From: Akkermansia muciniphila
GTDB lineage: Bacteria; Verrucomicrobiota; Verrucomicrobiia; Verrucomicrobiales; Akkermansiaceae
DNA length: 64,000 bases
Direction: 5' to 3'
NCBI RefSeq assembly: GCF_040616545.1
Contig: NZ_CP156688.1
Location: 2,294,001 to 2,358,000, forward strand
Within the stretch, counting starts at the first letter, position 1. Each line of letters begins with the position of its first letter. Below, in pieces: positions 1 through 8,577 of the stretch. A model generated the notes under the pieces. It had not been told where the DNA came from. It worked only from the letters and a program-made list of their open reading frames with translations, and searched no databases. Made by a program: the position numbers and the translations under genes.

Positions 1-2
1 TG

Positions 3-530
3 GAGTGCCGGCTGGAATTTCTCCACCGCATTCTCAATGAACCCCGCAAGCAAATGAAACGCTGCTGGAAAATAATCTCTGTTCTGCCCTGGATCTTTAT
101 CCGGGAGAAACAACGGCAGAAGGCGGCCAGGCCGGCTGCCGCCTCCGGAAGGGAAGAAAAGGCGCCCTCTCTTCCCTGCACGCTGGTTTCATGTTTCGGC
201 CGGCTTCCCGGCAACATGGATGACCTGCTGGCTGCCTGGGGCAGGGAAGAAGGCAGGAAATTCATCATTGTCAGCGACGATGCGAGGTTCTGGAACCTGC
301 CCGCCAACGCCAGCCTGGTGCCGATGGCTTTTTGCGAACTCCAGTCCCTGGCAAGGAAAAAACTGGGAAAACGGCATAAAATCAACGTCCCGGAAGACCT
401 CCCGCCGCTTTTGCCGGAATATCCGGTTCTGTTTGAGGACTATGTGGAAGGGAGCCCGGAACTGGAAACAATGGCGCTGGAAAGGGAGGCCGGTTCCTCC
501 CCTGCACCGGTTCCCGCCGCTCCATTTTAA
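3..530 (+). CDS. C-terminal part of a glycan-related protein with a DUF6625-like segment (5' end outside window)
   Basis: The frame is open from the window edge (from base 3), so the ATG at 54 is probably internal. The first ~40 residues (…EFLHRILNEPRK…) are basic and hydrophobic, like the tail of a family 2 glycosyltransferase. After an Ala/Arg-rich linker comes a segment with the pattern FIIVSDDARFW…LVPMAFCELQSLARKKLG…YPVLFEDYVEG. I associate this pattern with the N-terminal part of DUF6625 proteins, which are found in polysaccharide loci. Those proteins normally run on for ~200 more residues; here the frame stops 26 residues later. It is therefore either a truncated remnant or a short fused domain. 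The downstream sugar-nucleotide/kinase fusion supports a surface-glycan setting. The family assignment is from memory of motifs and is only moderately secure. Confidence 0.5.
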   Translation, partial: ECRLEFLHRILNEPRKQMKRCWKIISVLPWIFIREKQRQKAARPAAASGREEKAPSLPCTLVSCFGRLPGNMDDLLAAWGREEGRKFIIVSDDARFWNLPANASLVPMAFCELQSLARKKLGKRHKINVPEDLPPLLPEYPVLFEDYVEGSPELETMALEREAGSSPAPVPAAPF

Positions 531-580
531 TATTTTTCCCCCTCCAGACAGCAACAACCCAACCTTCATACATTTCAACG

Positions 581-1672
581 ATGGCTACCAAAATATTCGT
601 CTCCGGATTTTACGACATTATTCATGCCGGGCATATCCAGTTCTTCCGCGAAGCGCGTTCGCTGGGGGATTTCCTTATCGTCTCCTTCGCCTCCGAGCAG
701 GTGCTCTGGAAGAGCAAGCGCAGAAAACCGTCCATTCCGGACGAACATAAAAAAGTGATTCTGGAAAGCCTGTGCATGGTGGACAAGGTGGTCTGCGGAG
801 AAAATCCGGAACCGGGAATGGATTTTAAGCACGTTTTTCTGAAAGAACGGCCCGACATCCTGGCCGTTACGGAAGATGACTGTTACGGTGACCTTAAAAG
901 GGAACTGTGCGCAAGGATTGGTGCGCGGTATGTAGTGCTCCCCAAGACGCCTCCCTGTTCCGAACAGATTTCCACCACCCAGCTGGTGAACCGAATCAAG
1001 GCCCCGCTCAGCGTGCCCCTGCGCGTGGATTTTGCGGGAGGCTGGCTGGACGTTCCCAGGCATGCGCGGCAGGGGGCGTACATTGTCAACTGCGCCATCA
1101 GTCCGTTTGTCTCCCTGGACCACTGGCCTTATGAACTCCGGGCCGGTCTGGGAGGCAGCGGAGCCTGGGCCATGCTGCAGGGCAGGGACCCCGTCCGGTC
1201 TGAACTGGCCCTGGGGGTTGGCTGGCAGGACCCGGCTGTGATTGCGGAAACGGGGCTGTGCGTCTGGCGTTCCGGCGCCGTTCCCGTATTGGACATCAAG
1301 AGCACCGGCGATTTTCTGGCTGGAAAAATGGCGATCTTCCACACCGGACACGACCATGATACGCCGGGAATGGCTGACGGGTGCAGGGACTACGCCCGCA
1401 TTGCCCAATCCTCCCTGATCGCCCGCGCCGGAGTGATGGAGCGCAGCGTTCATGAACTGGCCGCGGGAGTGGCGCTGTACCATAGCGTGCAGCTCCGGGA
1501 GGGGATGGCCCCCCTCCCGGTCATGGGGGATGAACTGGCGAAGAAATACCTGGGAGGCGGATTCGGCGGATACGCCCTGTACCTGTTCGATTCCCGGGAG
1601 GACAGGGACGGAGCGGTGCGGCTGCATGACGGCATGAGGGCCGTGGAACCGCATTGTAAAAGCCCGTTCTGA
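581..1672 (+). CDS. Fused nucleotidyltransferase / GHMP-kinase-like protein
   Basis: 363 aa with two domains. Residues ~1-140 are a cytidylyltransferase-like Rossmann domain: the nucleotide-binding motif SGFYDIIHAGH (HxGH type) is near the N-terminus and ISTTQLVNRI (the ISSTxxxxRI motif) is near residue 130. Residues ~143-363 look like a GHMP sugar kinase of the heptose-7-phosphate kinase type: VPLRVDFAGGWLDVP opens the domain, GLGGSGAWA sits where the phosphate-binding GLGSSAA motif is expected, and YLGGGFGGYALYLF matches the C-terminal glycine-rich motif. One chain would thus both phosphorylate a sugar and activate it to an NDP-sugar. The substrate cannot be read from sequence; a heptose-like sugar is a guess. 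The kinase half (~220 aa) is shorter than usual (~330 aa), so its activity is uncertain. A membrane acyltransferase gene follows after 19 bases, probably in the same operon. Confidence 0.75.
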   Translation: MATKIFVSGFYDIIHAGHIQFFREARSLGDFLIVSFASEQVLWKSKRRKPSIPDEHKKVILESLCMVDKVVCGENPEPGMDFKHVFLKERPDILAVTEDDCYGDLKRELCARIGARYVVLPKTPPCSEQISTTQLVNRIKAPLSVPLRVDFAGGWLDVPRHARQGAYIVNCAISPFVSLDHWPYELRAGLGGSGAWAMLQGRDPVRSELALGVGWQDPAVIAETGLCVWRSGAVPVLDIKSTGDFLAGKMAIFHTGHDHDTPGMADGCRDYARIAQSSLIARAGVMERSVHELAAGVALYHSVQLREGMAPLPVMGDELAKKYLGGGFGGYALYLFDSREDRDGAVRLHDGMRAVEPHCKSPF

Positions 1673-1691
1673 TTCTTTTTTCGGAAAGAAA

Positions 1692-2822
1692 ATGTCCATG
1701 GTTGAAGAATGCAGTCTGGCCAGGGAACCGGAAAGGGCGCAGGCTTTCCGTCCGGCGCCCGTTCCCGGGGCGCCGCCGAGGGAATGCTGGCTTGACCTGG
1801 GCAGGGTGGTTGGCCTGTTCTTCATTGTCCTTTTTCATGCTGCCGGGAACGGTGTGGAATTCCCTCTCTTCTTCCAGCGGGTGCCTTTTCTGTTCATGGC
1901 GGCAGCCTACTTTGTGGGACGCAGGAAAATGTTCGACTGGCGCCATTCCCCGTGCAGGTACGTTCTATTTTATCTGGCGTGGAACGGCGCGGCTTTTTTG
2001 GAAGCTCTCTTCAGACATTGGATTTATTTGAGACTGGGCCATTCCAGCGCGTGGGACTGGAGCAGCCTCCCCTGGAAGCTGACGGGGGTGGGAACTACCT
2101 TTCCCTATGACGGGCCCCTGTGGTTCCTGAAATATGTGATGGCGTTGAGCCTGCTCTCCCCGCTTTTATTCGCCCTCGGGAAAAGGAAGCTGCTGATTCC
2201 CGCGACGATTGCCGTTCTCTTCTCCGTGGTGCTGTTCCCGGAGGTTAACGCGCTGTTTTCCGACCCTCCACGGGTTCCCTGGGCGGACTCCCTGGCTTTT
2301 TTCATGCTGGGATTCTGCCTTTCCTCCCTGACGCTGGGCGAAATCAAGCTGTTCCTGAAAAAAACAAGTTGCCTTTCCCTCCCCGCGTGGGCGGCAATAG
2401 CGTGGATGACCCATGGCGGCGTCATTTCCACGGAAACCCTGCACACCATCCCTTGCTGGATTCCGGGGATTCTGGGTCTGGGCTCCCTGTGCGTTCTGCT
2501 GGCGGAAAAGAAGTTCTTTCGTAACGTGGCGCGGGCATGCGCTCCCCTCTTCTTCTTCATTTATGCCGTCCATTGCCTGATCCTTCCCTGGTTGATGCCG
2601 CTCCTCTTGAGAATCCTTCCTGAAGCACTTCCTTCCCCCATGATTGCGGCGGTCCTGATATTTGCGGGAGCATTCTTTCTTCATCGGCAGGTGGTCCGGC
2701 ATTACCCCGGCTGGGAATACCTGATCTTTGCCCAAAAGCGGAGAAAACCGGTGAGTGGCGGAAAGGAAATGTTTGCCGCAGGTTCCCTCCGGTCCGTCTC
2801 CATGAATGAACCCCGTCTTTAA
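1692..2822 (+). CDS. Acyltransferase 3 family membrane protein
   Basis: 376 aa with about ten hydrophobic segments. The sequence CWLDLGRVVGLFFIVLFHAAG carries the conserved Arg and the His at the end of the first membrane helix that mark acyltransferase-3 (OafA/NodX-type) proteins. Such proteins move acyl groups onto extracytoplasmic sugars or peptidoglycan. The first ~35 residues are polar and precede the first helix. The short spacing behind the nucleotidyltransferase/kinase gene suggests co-transcription and a role in modifying a surface glycan. The acceptor is unknown. Confidence 0.75.
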   Translation: MSMVEECSLAREPERAQAFRPAPVPGAPPRECWLDLGRVVGLFFIVLFHAAGNGVEFPLFFQRVPFLFMAAAYFVGRRKMFDWRHSPCRYVLFYLAWNGAAFLEALFRHWIYLRLGHSSAWDWSSLPWKLTGVGTTFPYDGPLWFLKYVMALSLLSPLLFALGKRKLLIPATIAVLFSVVLFPEVNALFSDPPRVPWADSLAFFMLGFCLSSLTLGEIKLFLKKTSCLSLPAWAAIAWMTHGGVISTETLHTIPCWIPGILGLGSLCVLLAEKKFFRNVARACAPLFFFIYAVHCLILPWLMPLLLRILPEALPSPMIAAVLIFAGAFFLHRQVVRHYPGWEYLIFAQKRRKPVSGGKEMFAAGSLRSVSMNEPRL

Positions 2823-2992
2823 CCGCCTTCTGTTTTTTCTGACGCCTCAAGATTGCCGGAACCTGTATAACGGACTGGGGTTGATAATGGCGTCACTATT
2901 CAAAAAGGGAGAGTGGGAACTCGGGAAAACTGAATTGCCGGCATGCAGTTTGGAAACATGGAGCACTGGCCGGCACGGGCGGTGGGAAGGGA

Positions 2993-3976
2993 TTACTGCA
3001 GAAAAACGCTTTCAATGACTTTTCCGGTCCATTCCGGCCGTGGCGTCCCTCCGAATAAATGAAGAAGCATGGGAGCGGTATTGGTGGTATTGTTTGGTTC
3101 GGAAATCTGGAAATTCCGCTTGATTCCCGGTCCCGCGATTCCCCATGGAACAATCATTTCCGCCGCGCTCGTCCCTCCATGTCCCTTTCCGATGCCTCCG
3201 TGGTCCGTCAGAAACAAAAAATGCGTGTCCCTGTATAACCCTTCCTGCTTCAATTTCTGAAAAAGGATTCCGATCTGCTGATCCGCCTCTTCAATGGCCT
3301 GAAGGTATTCGGGGGACATCCATCCGTGCCTGTGACCGGCATGGTCCGTGTGAACGGAATACAGAAAGACAGCGGCAGGGGCGTTACGGTGTTTCTTCAT
3401 GAACCGGAAAGCCTGCTCGTAATTGAAGGCATAGGCATCGTTCTTCAGGAACTCCGTTTCATCCAGATATTTTTCATTGAACGGATAGGAAAGAGGTTTC
3501 CAATTATAATAAAAAGCCGTTTTGCAGGAAGGGTTGCTTTCCTTCAGAACCTGGAACACGGAGGGGTAATAGCCGTCTCCGTCTTTCCGTACGGCGGGGT
3601 AGGCGGACTTTGCCGGTGTCCAGTTATTATCGAAAACCCCGTGCTGCTCCGGTCCGCTTCCGGTCAGGTGGCTCGTCCAGTTGGGCAGGGTGATGGAGGG
3701 CATCACGACTCGCGTATCCAGGGAAAACGCCCCCTCTGACATCAACTCCCTTAAATGGGGTGCATGCGCCTTTTGAAAACCCTCCACGCAAATCCCGTCC
3801 AGCGAGATCATGAGCGCTCTTTTGGCGCGAACCAGCGCCGGGACGGAATGCGGGAAAGTACCGGCCGCATGTTCTGTAGCGGAAAAGGCGGTGTTGGCCG
3901 CCGCCACTCCTGCCGCCGCCAGGCCGAAACGGTTCAGGAAACTCCGGCGGCTTACTTCATGAGAGCTGCTTTCCAT
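2993..3976 (-). CDS. Tat-exported alkaline phosphatase / phosphodiesterase superfamily protein
   Basis: 327 aa from the ATG at 3976. The frame is open further upstream, but this start puts a twin-arginine signal (SRRSFLNRFGLAAAGVAAANTAFS) at the N-terminus. The mature part has the type I phosphodiesterase/nucleotide pyrophosphatase pattern: MISLDGICVEGF supplies the first metal-binding Asp, PSITLPNWTSHLTG the nucleophile Thr/Ser region, HTDHAGHRHGW and LTDHGGIGKGHGG the later Asp/His metal ligands. It should hydrolyse phosphomonoesters or phosphodiesters in the periplasm; the substrate is unknown. At about 330 aa it is compact for the family. It stands alone, convergent to the acyltransferase gene. 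Confidence 0.85.
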   Translation of the reverse strand: MESSSHEVSRRSFLNRFGLAAAGVAAANTAFSATEHAAGTFPHSVPALVRAKRALMISLDGICVEGFQKAHAPHLRELMSEGAFSLDTRVVMPSITLPNWTSHLTGSGPEQHGVFDNNWTPAKSAYPAVRKDGDGYYPSVFQVLKESNPSCKTAFYYNWKPLSYPFNEKYLDETEFLKNDAYAFNYEQAFRFMKKHRNAPAAVFLYSVHTDHAGHRHGWMSPEYLQAIEEADQQIGILFQKLKQEGLYRDTHFLFLTDHGGIGKGHGGTSAAEMIVPWGIAGPGIKRNFQISEPNNTTNTAPMLLHLFGGTPRPEWTGKVIESVFLQ

Positions 3977-4151
3977 ATAAAATCCATACGGCAAACATGA
4001 AATATTTTTATCACCGGTTTTTGGAGGGTGGAAAGTCCTCTTCGTGATGTGGTTCCTTACGCGGGGGATGGCTGTTTCACACCCGCGGCACAAAGCCATT
4101 TACCGCAGGACATTGTTTCTAATAAGCCGTCCTAATGTCTTGCACTTTCAT

Positions 4152-4193
4152 AAAAACAAAAACCGCAAACGTTCTGTTTCAAACGCTTGCGGT
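4152..4193 (-). terminator. Rho-independent terminator of tmRNA
   Basis: Read on the minus strand, a 12-bp stem (ACCGCAAGCGTT / AACGTTTGCGGT, one G-T pair) is followed by TTTTTGTTTT. It begins 11 bases after the tmRNA CCA end. Confidence 0.9.
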
Positions 4194-4203
4194 TGTTTTG
4201 AAG

Positions 4204-4563
4204 TGGTGGAGGCGACGGGAGTCGAACCCGTGTCCTGAAGGCCGTTGATGCCGGCATCTCCATGTTCAGACGCATATTGCTGCTTTCGCGGCTGCTTCGT
4301 CATGCGCCAACTAGGCAAGCTCGCTAGTTGCCTGTGGAAGTCTCGTGCGTTGCGCGGCAACCCCGCATTGCACCAGCCTGCTGAATATTCGTCGTCCCCT
4401 CTAGCAGGCGTTGAGGTTCTGACGCGGCTGAACTAATTAGGCAGCCAGAGCAAGGTCGTTAGACTCTGCATTTATTTTTTTAATCGGCTTTTTAGAAGGC
4501 CAGCCGATTAACCTTCACATGCAGCCAGCACCTCAGACTTCCAGTCGAAACCATGGCGCCCCC
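4204..4563 (-). ncRNA. ssrA: tmRNA (ssrA)
   Basis: Transfer-messenger RNA for rescue of stalled ribosomes. The 5' end GGGGGCGCCATGGTTTCGAC and the 3' end ACGGGTTCGACTCCCGT…CGCCTCCACCA form the tRNA-like part; GGGGGCG pairs with CGCCTCC as a 7-bp acceptor stem with discriminator A and encoded CCA. The tag reading frame runs from 4469 to 4437 (GCA GAG TCT … GCC TAA) and encodes AESNDLALAA, ending in the LAA degron expected for ClpXP. The RNA is one-piece (not permuted), about 360 nt. A strong terminator follows. No clear promoter was found between it and tRNA-Arg, so the two could share a transcript. Confidence 0.95.
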
Positions 4564-4644
4564 ATATGTATGTATCGGTAGAGACAAAAAATCCCGCCAT
4601 GATGTTCAGGCAGGAGCAATTTTATTTACCGGTGGTGATGCAAG

Positions 4645-4721
<77 letters not shown>

Positions 4722-4738
4722 TTTAACTTGCGTCGTGT

Positions 4739-4786
4739 ACCGCGTAAGCGGTGAAAGAAATATAGGTTTTTCTTCGGGAAAGTCAA
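4739..4786 (-). promoter_or_regulatory. Sigma-70-type promoter of tRNA-Arg, with leader hairpin
   Basis: On the minus strand TTGACT (4786-4781) and TATATT (4764-4759) are separated by 16 bases. The -10 box lies 37 bases before the tRNA 5' end. A small hairpin, ACCGC-TTAC-GCGGT (4752-4739), falls in the predicted leader and may be an RNase processing site. Confidence 0.7.
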
Positions 4787-4934
4787 GATGTTTGTAAGAT
4801 GATTTGAGAAAAAAATCTCATTTTTTCTTTTCGCGGGAAATGACCCTTTCATGCACAGTCCGTTAACTCCGGGGGCCGGAAAAAGGGAAAGGCGTTGCGT
4901 CCCGGAATGGCCTGTGGCACACTGAACGGAGAAA

Positions 4935-7085
4935 ATGAGTGGATTCAAGGTGATCAGATCGCCGATGGAGGCATTAAAGGAGCACTTCGGCTTTTCCGGC
5001 TTGAGGGAAGGGCAGGACCGCGTGGTTTCCTCCATCATGGAAGGCCGCAATGTACTGGTGGTGATGCCCACCGGCGGGGGCAAGTCCCTGTGTTACCAGC
5101 TTCCGGCCCTTTGCCGGGACGGGGTTTGCCTGGTGGTCAGTCCGTTGATCGCCCTGATGAAGGACCAGGTGGACGCTCTTGTGGCCAGGGGGATTCCCGC
5201 CACCATGATTAACAGTTCCCTGAGCTTCCCGGAACAGAAGGAGCGCCTTGCCGGCATGAAGGAGGGGGCGTTCAAGCTGGTGTACGTGGCTCCGGAGCGT
5301 TTCGGCCATGAGGGATTCATGCGCGCTCTGGCGGAGGTGGATATCAATATGATGGCCGTTGACGAGGCGCATTGCCTGAGCCAGTGGGGCCATGATTTCC
5401 GCCCGGATTACCTGAAACTGGGCCGGGCTATTGAAGCGATGGGACAGCCCCAGGTGGCGGCCCTGACCGCCACGGCCACTCCCCGTGTGCGGGAGGATAT
5501 TCTGGTGCATCTGGGGCTGGATGATCCGGTGACGATCGTGCGCGGGTTTGCGCGGGAGAACCTGCATTTCCGCATTACGGCGTGCGATACGCACAAGGAT
5601 AAGTACAAGAGGCTGTATGAGCTGGTAAAGCTCCATAAGACGGGAATTATTTATTGCTCCACCCGCAAGAAGGTGGAGCAGGTGCATGAGGCCCTTTCCG
5701 ACCTTGGCCTGAATGTGACGGCCTACCATGCGGGCATGACGGATGCCCAGCGGGAAGAAGCCCAGAACGCCTTCATGAACCGTCACGCGGACATTGTCAT
5801 TGCCACGAATGCGTTTGGCATGGGGATTGACCGTGCGGACGTCAGGTTCGTGGCCCATTTTGAGGTTCCCGGCAGCGTGGAGGCCTATTACCAGGAAGCC
5901 GGCCGTGCGGGCCGTGACGGAGACGACGCCTATTGCGAGCTTTTGTTCAACCATGCGGATTTGCGGACCCAGGAGTTTTTCATTGAAGGGGTGAATCCCG
6001 GCGTTCCGCTGATTGTGGAGCTGTACGAACTGCTGCGGAAGCATTGCAGTGCGGAGACCCATGATGTGGCGTGGTCCCTGGAGGAAATGGCGGAACGCCT
6101 TAAATGCCGGAATGCCATGCAGGTGGGCGCGGCTTTGTCCGTTCTCATGCGCAATGGAGTAATCAGCCGCCATGACGTTCCGGGACAGCGGGTGAAGCTT
6201 ACCAGAGTGACGGATCCCTCCGTAAGCGGCTTGAAGATTCCTCTGGACGAACAGTCCCTGCGGGAAAAGGAGGTGAGGGACCGGGAAAAATTGAAAGCGG
6301 TGACGGAATTCGCTTATTCCTCCGGCTGCCGCCAGCAGTGGATTTTGAATTACTTCGGAGAAGAGGACAGCGCCCCCTGCGGCCGGTGTGACCAGTGCAT
6401 GACGCTGGGTGTGGAGGAGGGCCAGTCCCTGGGTGAGGAGGAAAACAAGGTAGTCCGCCAGGCCTTGAGCGGAATTGCCCGCGCGTCCGTGCGCATGGGG
6501 GACGGCTCCTGGCAGGGAAGATGGGGGAAGACGAAAATCATCCAGATGCTCAAGGGATCGAAAACCCAGGAACTTTTGAAAACCTCCCTGTCCCGGTTGA
6601 GCACTTATGGGATTCTTGCCCGGTGGAGCGAGGACGACATCCGCCAGTTGTTCCGCGCCATGCAGATGGCGGGGCTGACCAAAATGAGCGGAGAGGCGGA
6701 CCGTCCCCTGATTACCCTGAGTCCGAAAGGTAATGAAGTGATGATGGGGCGGAAGGTAGCCTCCATGATTTGGCCTTTTGCCCGCAGGGGAAAAGATTCT
6801 GCCTCCTCAGGGCAGACCAGGGTGCGCTCCACGGGGGATTTGACGTCCCTGGGCGAGTTTGACGAAGACTTGTTTTTGAAATTGAAGGAGCTCAGGAATG
6901 AACTGGCCCGTGAAGCGGGAATTCCCGCTTATGCCGTATTCCACAATTCCACCCTGGAGGGGTTGGCGCGTCTGAAGCCCACCACGCGTCGCGGGGCCAT
7001 GAACGTACATGGCATTGGGGAGCAAAAAGCCGCGAAGTATCTGGATGACTTCCTGGAAGTGATTGCCGAGCATTGCGGGGTTTAA
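4935..7085 (+). CDS. recQ: ATP-dependent DNA helicase RecQ
   Basis: 716 aa. Superfamily 2 helicase that unwinds DNA 3'-5' in recombination and fork repair. Walker A MPTGGGKS is at about residues 44-51, the DEAH box AVDEAHCLSQWGHDFRPDY at about 140, and motif VI QEAGRAGRDG at about 325. A RecQ C-terminal zinc site is visible: CRQQWILNYFG…CGRCDQC, about 465-492. A winged-helix region follows, and a single HRDC domain ends the protein (LKELRNELAREAGIPAYAVF…, ~640-710). The length is typical of a bacterial RecQ with one HRDC. It is monocistronic, between the tRNA-Arg and tRNA-Ser genes. Confidence 0.96.
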   Translation: MSGFKVIRSPMEALKEHFGFSGLREGQDRVVSSIMEGRNVLVVMPTGGGKSLCYQLPALCRDGVCLVVSPLIALMKDQVDALVARGIPATMINSSLSFPEQKERLAGMKEGAFKLVYVAPERFGHEGFMRALAEVDINMMAVDEAHCLSQWGHDFRPDYLKLGRAIEAMGQPQVAALTATATPRVREDILVHLGLDDPVTIVRGFARENLHFRITACDTHKDKYKRLYELVKLHKTGIIYCSTRKKVEQVHEALSDLGLNVTAYHAGMTDAQREEAQNAFMNRHADIVIATNAFGMGIDRADVRFVAHFEVPGSVEAYYQEAGRAGRDGDDAYCELLFNHADLRTQEFFIEGVNPGVPLIVELYELLRKHCSAETHDVAWSLEEMAERLKCRNAMQVGAALSVLMRNGVISRHDVPGQRVKLTRVTDPSVSGLKIPLDEQSLREKEVRDREKLKAVTEFAYSSGCRQQWILNYFGEEDSAPCGRCDQCMTLGVEEGQSLGEEENKVVRQALSGIARASVRMGDGSWQGRWGKTKIIQMLKGSKTQELLKTSLSRLSTYGILARWSEDDIRQLFRAMQMAGLTKMSGEADRPLITLSPKGNEVMMGRKVASMIWPFARRGKDSASSGQTRVRSTGDLTSLGEFDEDLFLKLKELRNELAREAGIPAYAVFHNSTLEGLARLKPTTRRGAMNVHGIGEQKAAKYLDDFLEVIAEHCGV

Positions 7086-7355
7086 CATCTCCCTGCTTTT
7101 GCTGAGCTGTGGTAACGGAGTGCGGGCGTCCGGCGTAGGCTGCCATGTTGGGATGGAGCCTCCTTTTCCCTGTTTGGCGGTTTGTGTACGGTTTCCATGC
7201 CGGAAAGCGGGAAAATGACCAGCCTCCCCAACTGGGCGCGTTCCATGAATCCGGATGGGAAATTCCAGTGGAAAGCCGTCCTCAAATCCGGGAAGGAAAA
7301 CAAACTGGCTTACCCGTATACTGCCTGGAGTAATTCCTGTCCGTGTTATTTATGT
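7086..7355 (+). other. Intergenic stretch between recQ and tRNA-Ser, no gene seen
   Basis: Short open frames here have no recognisable domain, ribosome site or terminator. The end of the gap holds the promoter annotated for the tRNA. Confidence 0.5.
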
Positions 7356-7356
7356 A

Positions 7357-7385
7357 TTGACATCATTTTGAGAAGTGTGTACTTT
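7357..7385 (+). promoter_or_regulatory. Candidate promoter of tRNA-Ser
   Basis: TTGACA (7357-7362) matches the -35 consensus perfectly. It is followed after 17 bases by a weak -10, TACTTT (7380-7385), 23 bases before the tRNA. Confidence 0.5.
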
Positions 7386-7408
7386 CCTTTCCACACATTA
7401 CCCAAGAC

Positions 7409-7501
7409 GGAGCGGTGGCTGAGAGGCTGAAAGCACTCCTTTGCTAAAGGAACGTACTGGCAAAACCGGTACCGAGGGTTCGAATCCCTCCCGCTCCGCC
7501 A
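7409..7501 (+). tRNA. tRNA-Ser (anticodon GCU)
   Basis: 93 nt class II tRNA with a long variable arm (TACTGGCAAAACCGGTA). Acceptor GGAGCGG pairs with CCGCTCC, discriminator G, encoded CCA. The anticodon loop TTGCTAA gives GCU, decoding AGC/AGU serine. Confidence 0.95.
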
Positions 7502-7529
7502 TTATTTTTATAATGTTGAACGTTGAAAG

Positions 7530-7552
7530 CCTGATAAAATCAGGTTTTTTTA
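7530..7552 (+). terminator. Rho-independent terminator after tRNA-Ser
   Basis: CCTGAT-AAA-ATCAGG followed by seven T residues, 28 bases past the tRNA end. Confidence 0.85.
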
Positions 7553-7787
7553 TTTCTTGCAATGCAGGAATTCAGGTTTCTCCGGATAGCCCGGCATTCT
7601 GAAGCGGCAATCGTGTTTAATGGCTGCGATAAGGAAGCACTCCGGTTTGTTGAAATTCTAATGATCGGCAATGTCCCGGGGACCGGGCATGAACGCTTTT
7701 GTTCCCCTTATTTCTTCCAGTGAGGGCGGTTTCCATACATGGAAAGACTGGCGTAATGGAGTTTTGACTTTTTACAGGGATCTCCGG

Positions 7788-8402
7788 TTAAGTGCTGGGA
7801 GATTCTTTATGATGCGGGAAATATTTAGCTACGGTTTCCTTGACTTCTTCCAGCCATTTGCGGCGCAGGTCCGGAGTGCTGTCGGCAATGATGCGGAACA
7901 TTTTTCTTTCAAAGACGTTGACGCCGCAAAAACTGAAGACGCAGTCTTTCCAGATGTGTTCCAGAGGATCACCGAAGATTTGCCGCTCTCTTTCCGCAGG
8001 GGTATTGGAGGTATTGAAGACGAGCGCCGCTTTTGCTTTTAACAGGCCGATGGGCACGCCTCCCCCGTTGTCTCCTTTGGGGAAGGTATAGGCCACTTCC
8101 TCCCGGAGTACGCGGTCAATCCAGCCTTTCATGATGGCCGGAGGCTGCCCCCACCAGTTGGGGTGGATGATGACGATTCCGTCTGCCTCCCTGATTTCCC
8201 GCTGGTGGAGGGCCGTGAGAGTATCTTCCGGAACGTCGCTGACCAGTTCTGTGTCCGGAAGAACGGGATTGAATTGTTCCCCGTAAAGGTCGTGAAACAG
8301 GACATGATGACCCTGTTTATTTAATGCCTCCGCCGCTGCTGCGGCAATCGCTGCATTGAAGCTGTACTTGTAGGGATGCCCCAGAATAACGGATATGTTC
8401 AT
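7788..8402 (-). CDS. NAD(P)H-dependent FMN quinone reductase (flavodoxin-like fold, KefF/MdaB type)
   Basis: 204 aa. The N-terminus MNISVILGHPYKYSFNAAIA is the flavodoxin-like phosphate loop of the NQO1/KefF/YwrO family. HPNWWGQPPAIMKGWIDRV is the conserved active-site segment (FxxPxWWxxxPAxLKxWxDRV type) that contacts the quinone and FMN. It should reduce quinones or other electrophiles with two electrons in the cytoplasm. No KefC-type transporter is adjacent, so a role as a channel partner is not supported. A single gene, with an inverted repeat 48-84 bases upstream. Confidence 0.87.
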   Translation of the reverse strand: MNISVILGHPYKYSFNAAIAAAAAEALNKQGHHVLFHDLYGEQFNPVLPDTELVSDVPEDTLTALHQREIREADGIVIIHPNWWGQPPAIMKGWIDRVLREEVAYTFPKGDNGGGVPIGLLKAKAALVFNTSNTPAERERQIFGDPLEHIWKDCVFSFCGVNVFERKMFRIIADSTPDLRRKWLEEVKETVAKYFPHHKESPST

Positions 8403-8449
8403 AACGGCTGCTTGAATAACTGTTCTTTGAAAAAACCTTACCGGAGAGA

Positions 8450-8486
8450 ATAGCTCCGGCTGGAGGCCAAGTCAAACCGGAGCTAT
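8450..8486. repeat. Inverted repeat upstream of the quinone reductase gene
   Basis: ATAGCTCCGG (8450-8459) and CCGGAGCTAT (8477-8486) are perfect 10-bp arms with a 17-base loop. No T-run follows on either strand, so it is more likely an operator or mRNA structure than a terminator. Confidence 0.5.
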
Positions 8487-8510
8487 GGGATCAATGGCCG
8501 TATTCCTCCA

Positions 8511-8543
8511 TAAAAAGGCGCCTTCCGGTGAGGGAAGGCGCCT
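8511..8543 (-). terminator. Terminator of the sucCD operon
   Basis: On the minus strand AGGCGCCTTCC / GGAAGGCGCCT (11-bp stem) is followed by TTTTTA, about 35 bases past the sucD stop. Confidence 0.9.
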
Positions 8544-8577
8544 GGATGTGAATTAGTGAATTGATGAAGAGGATGGG

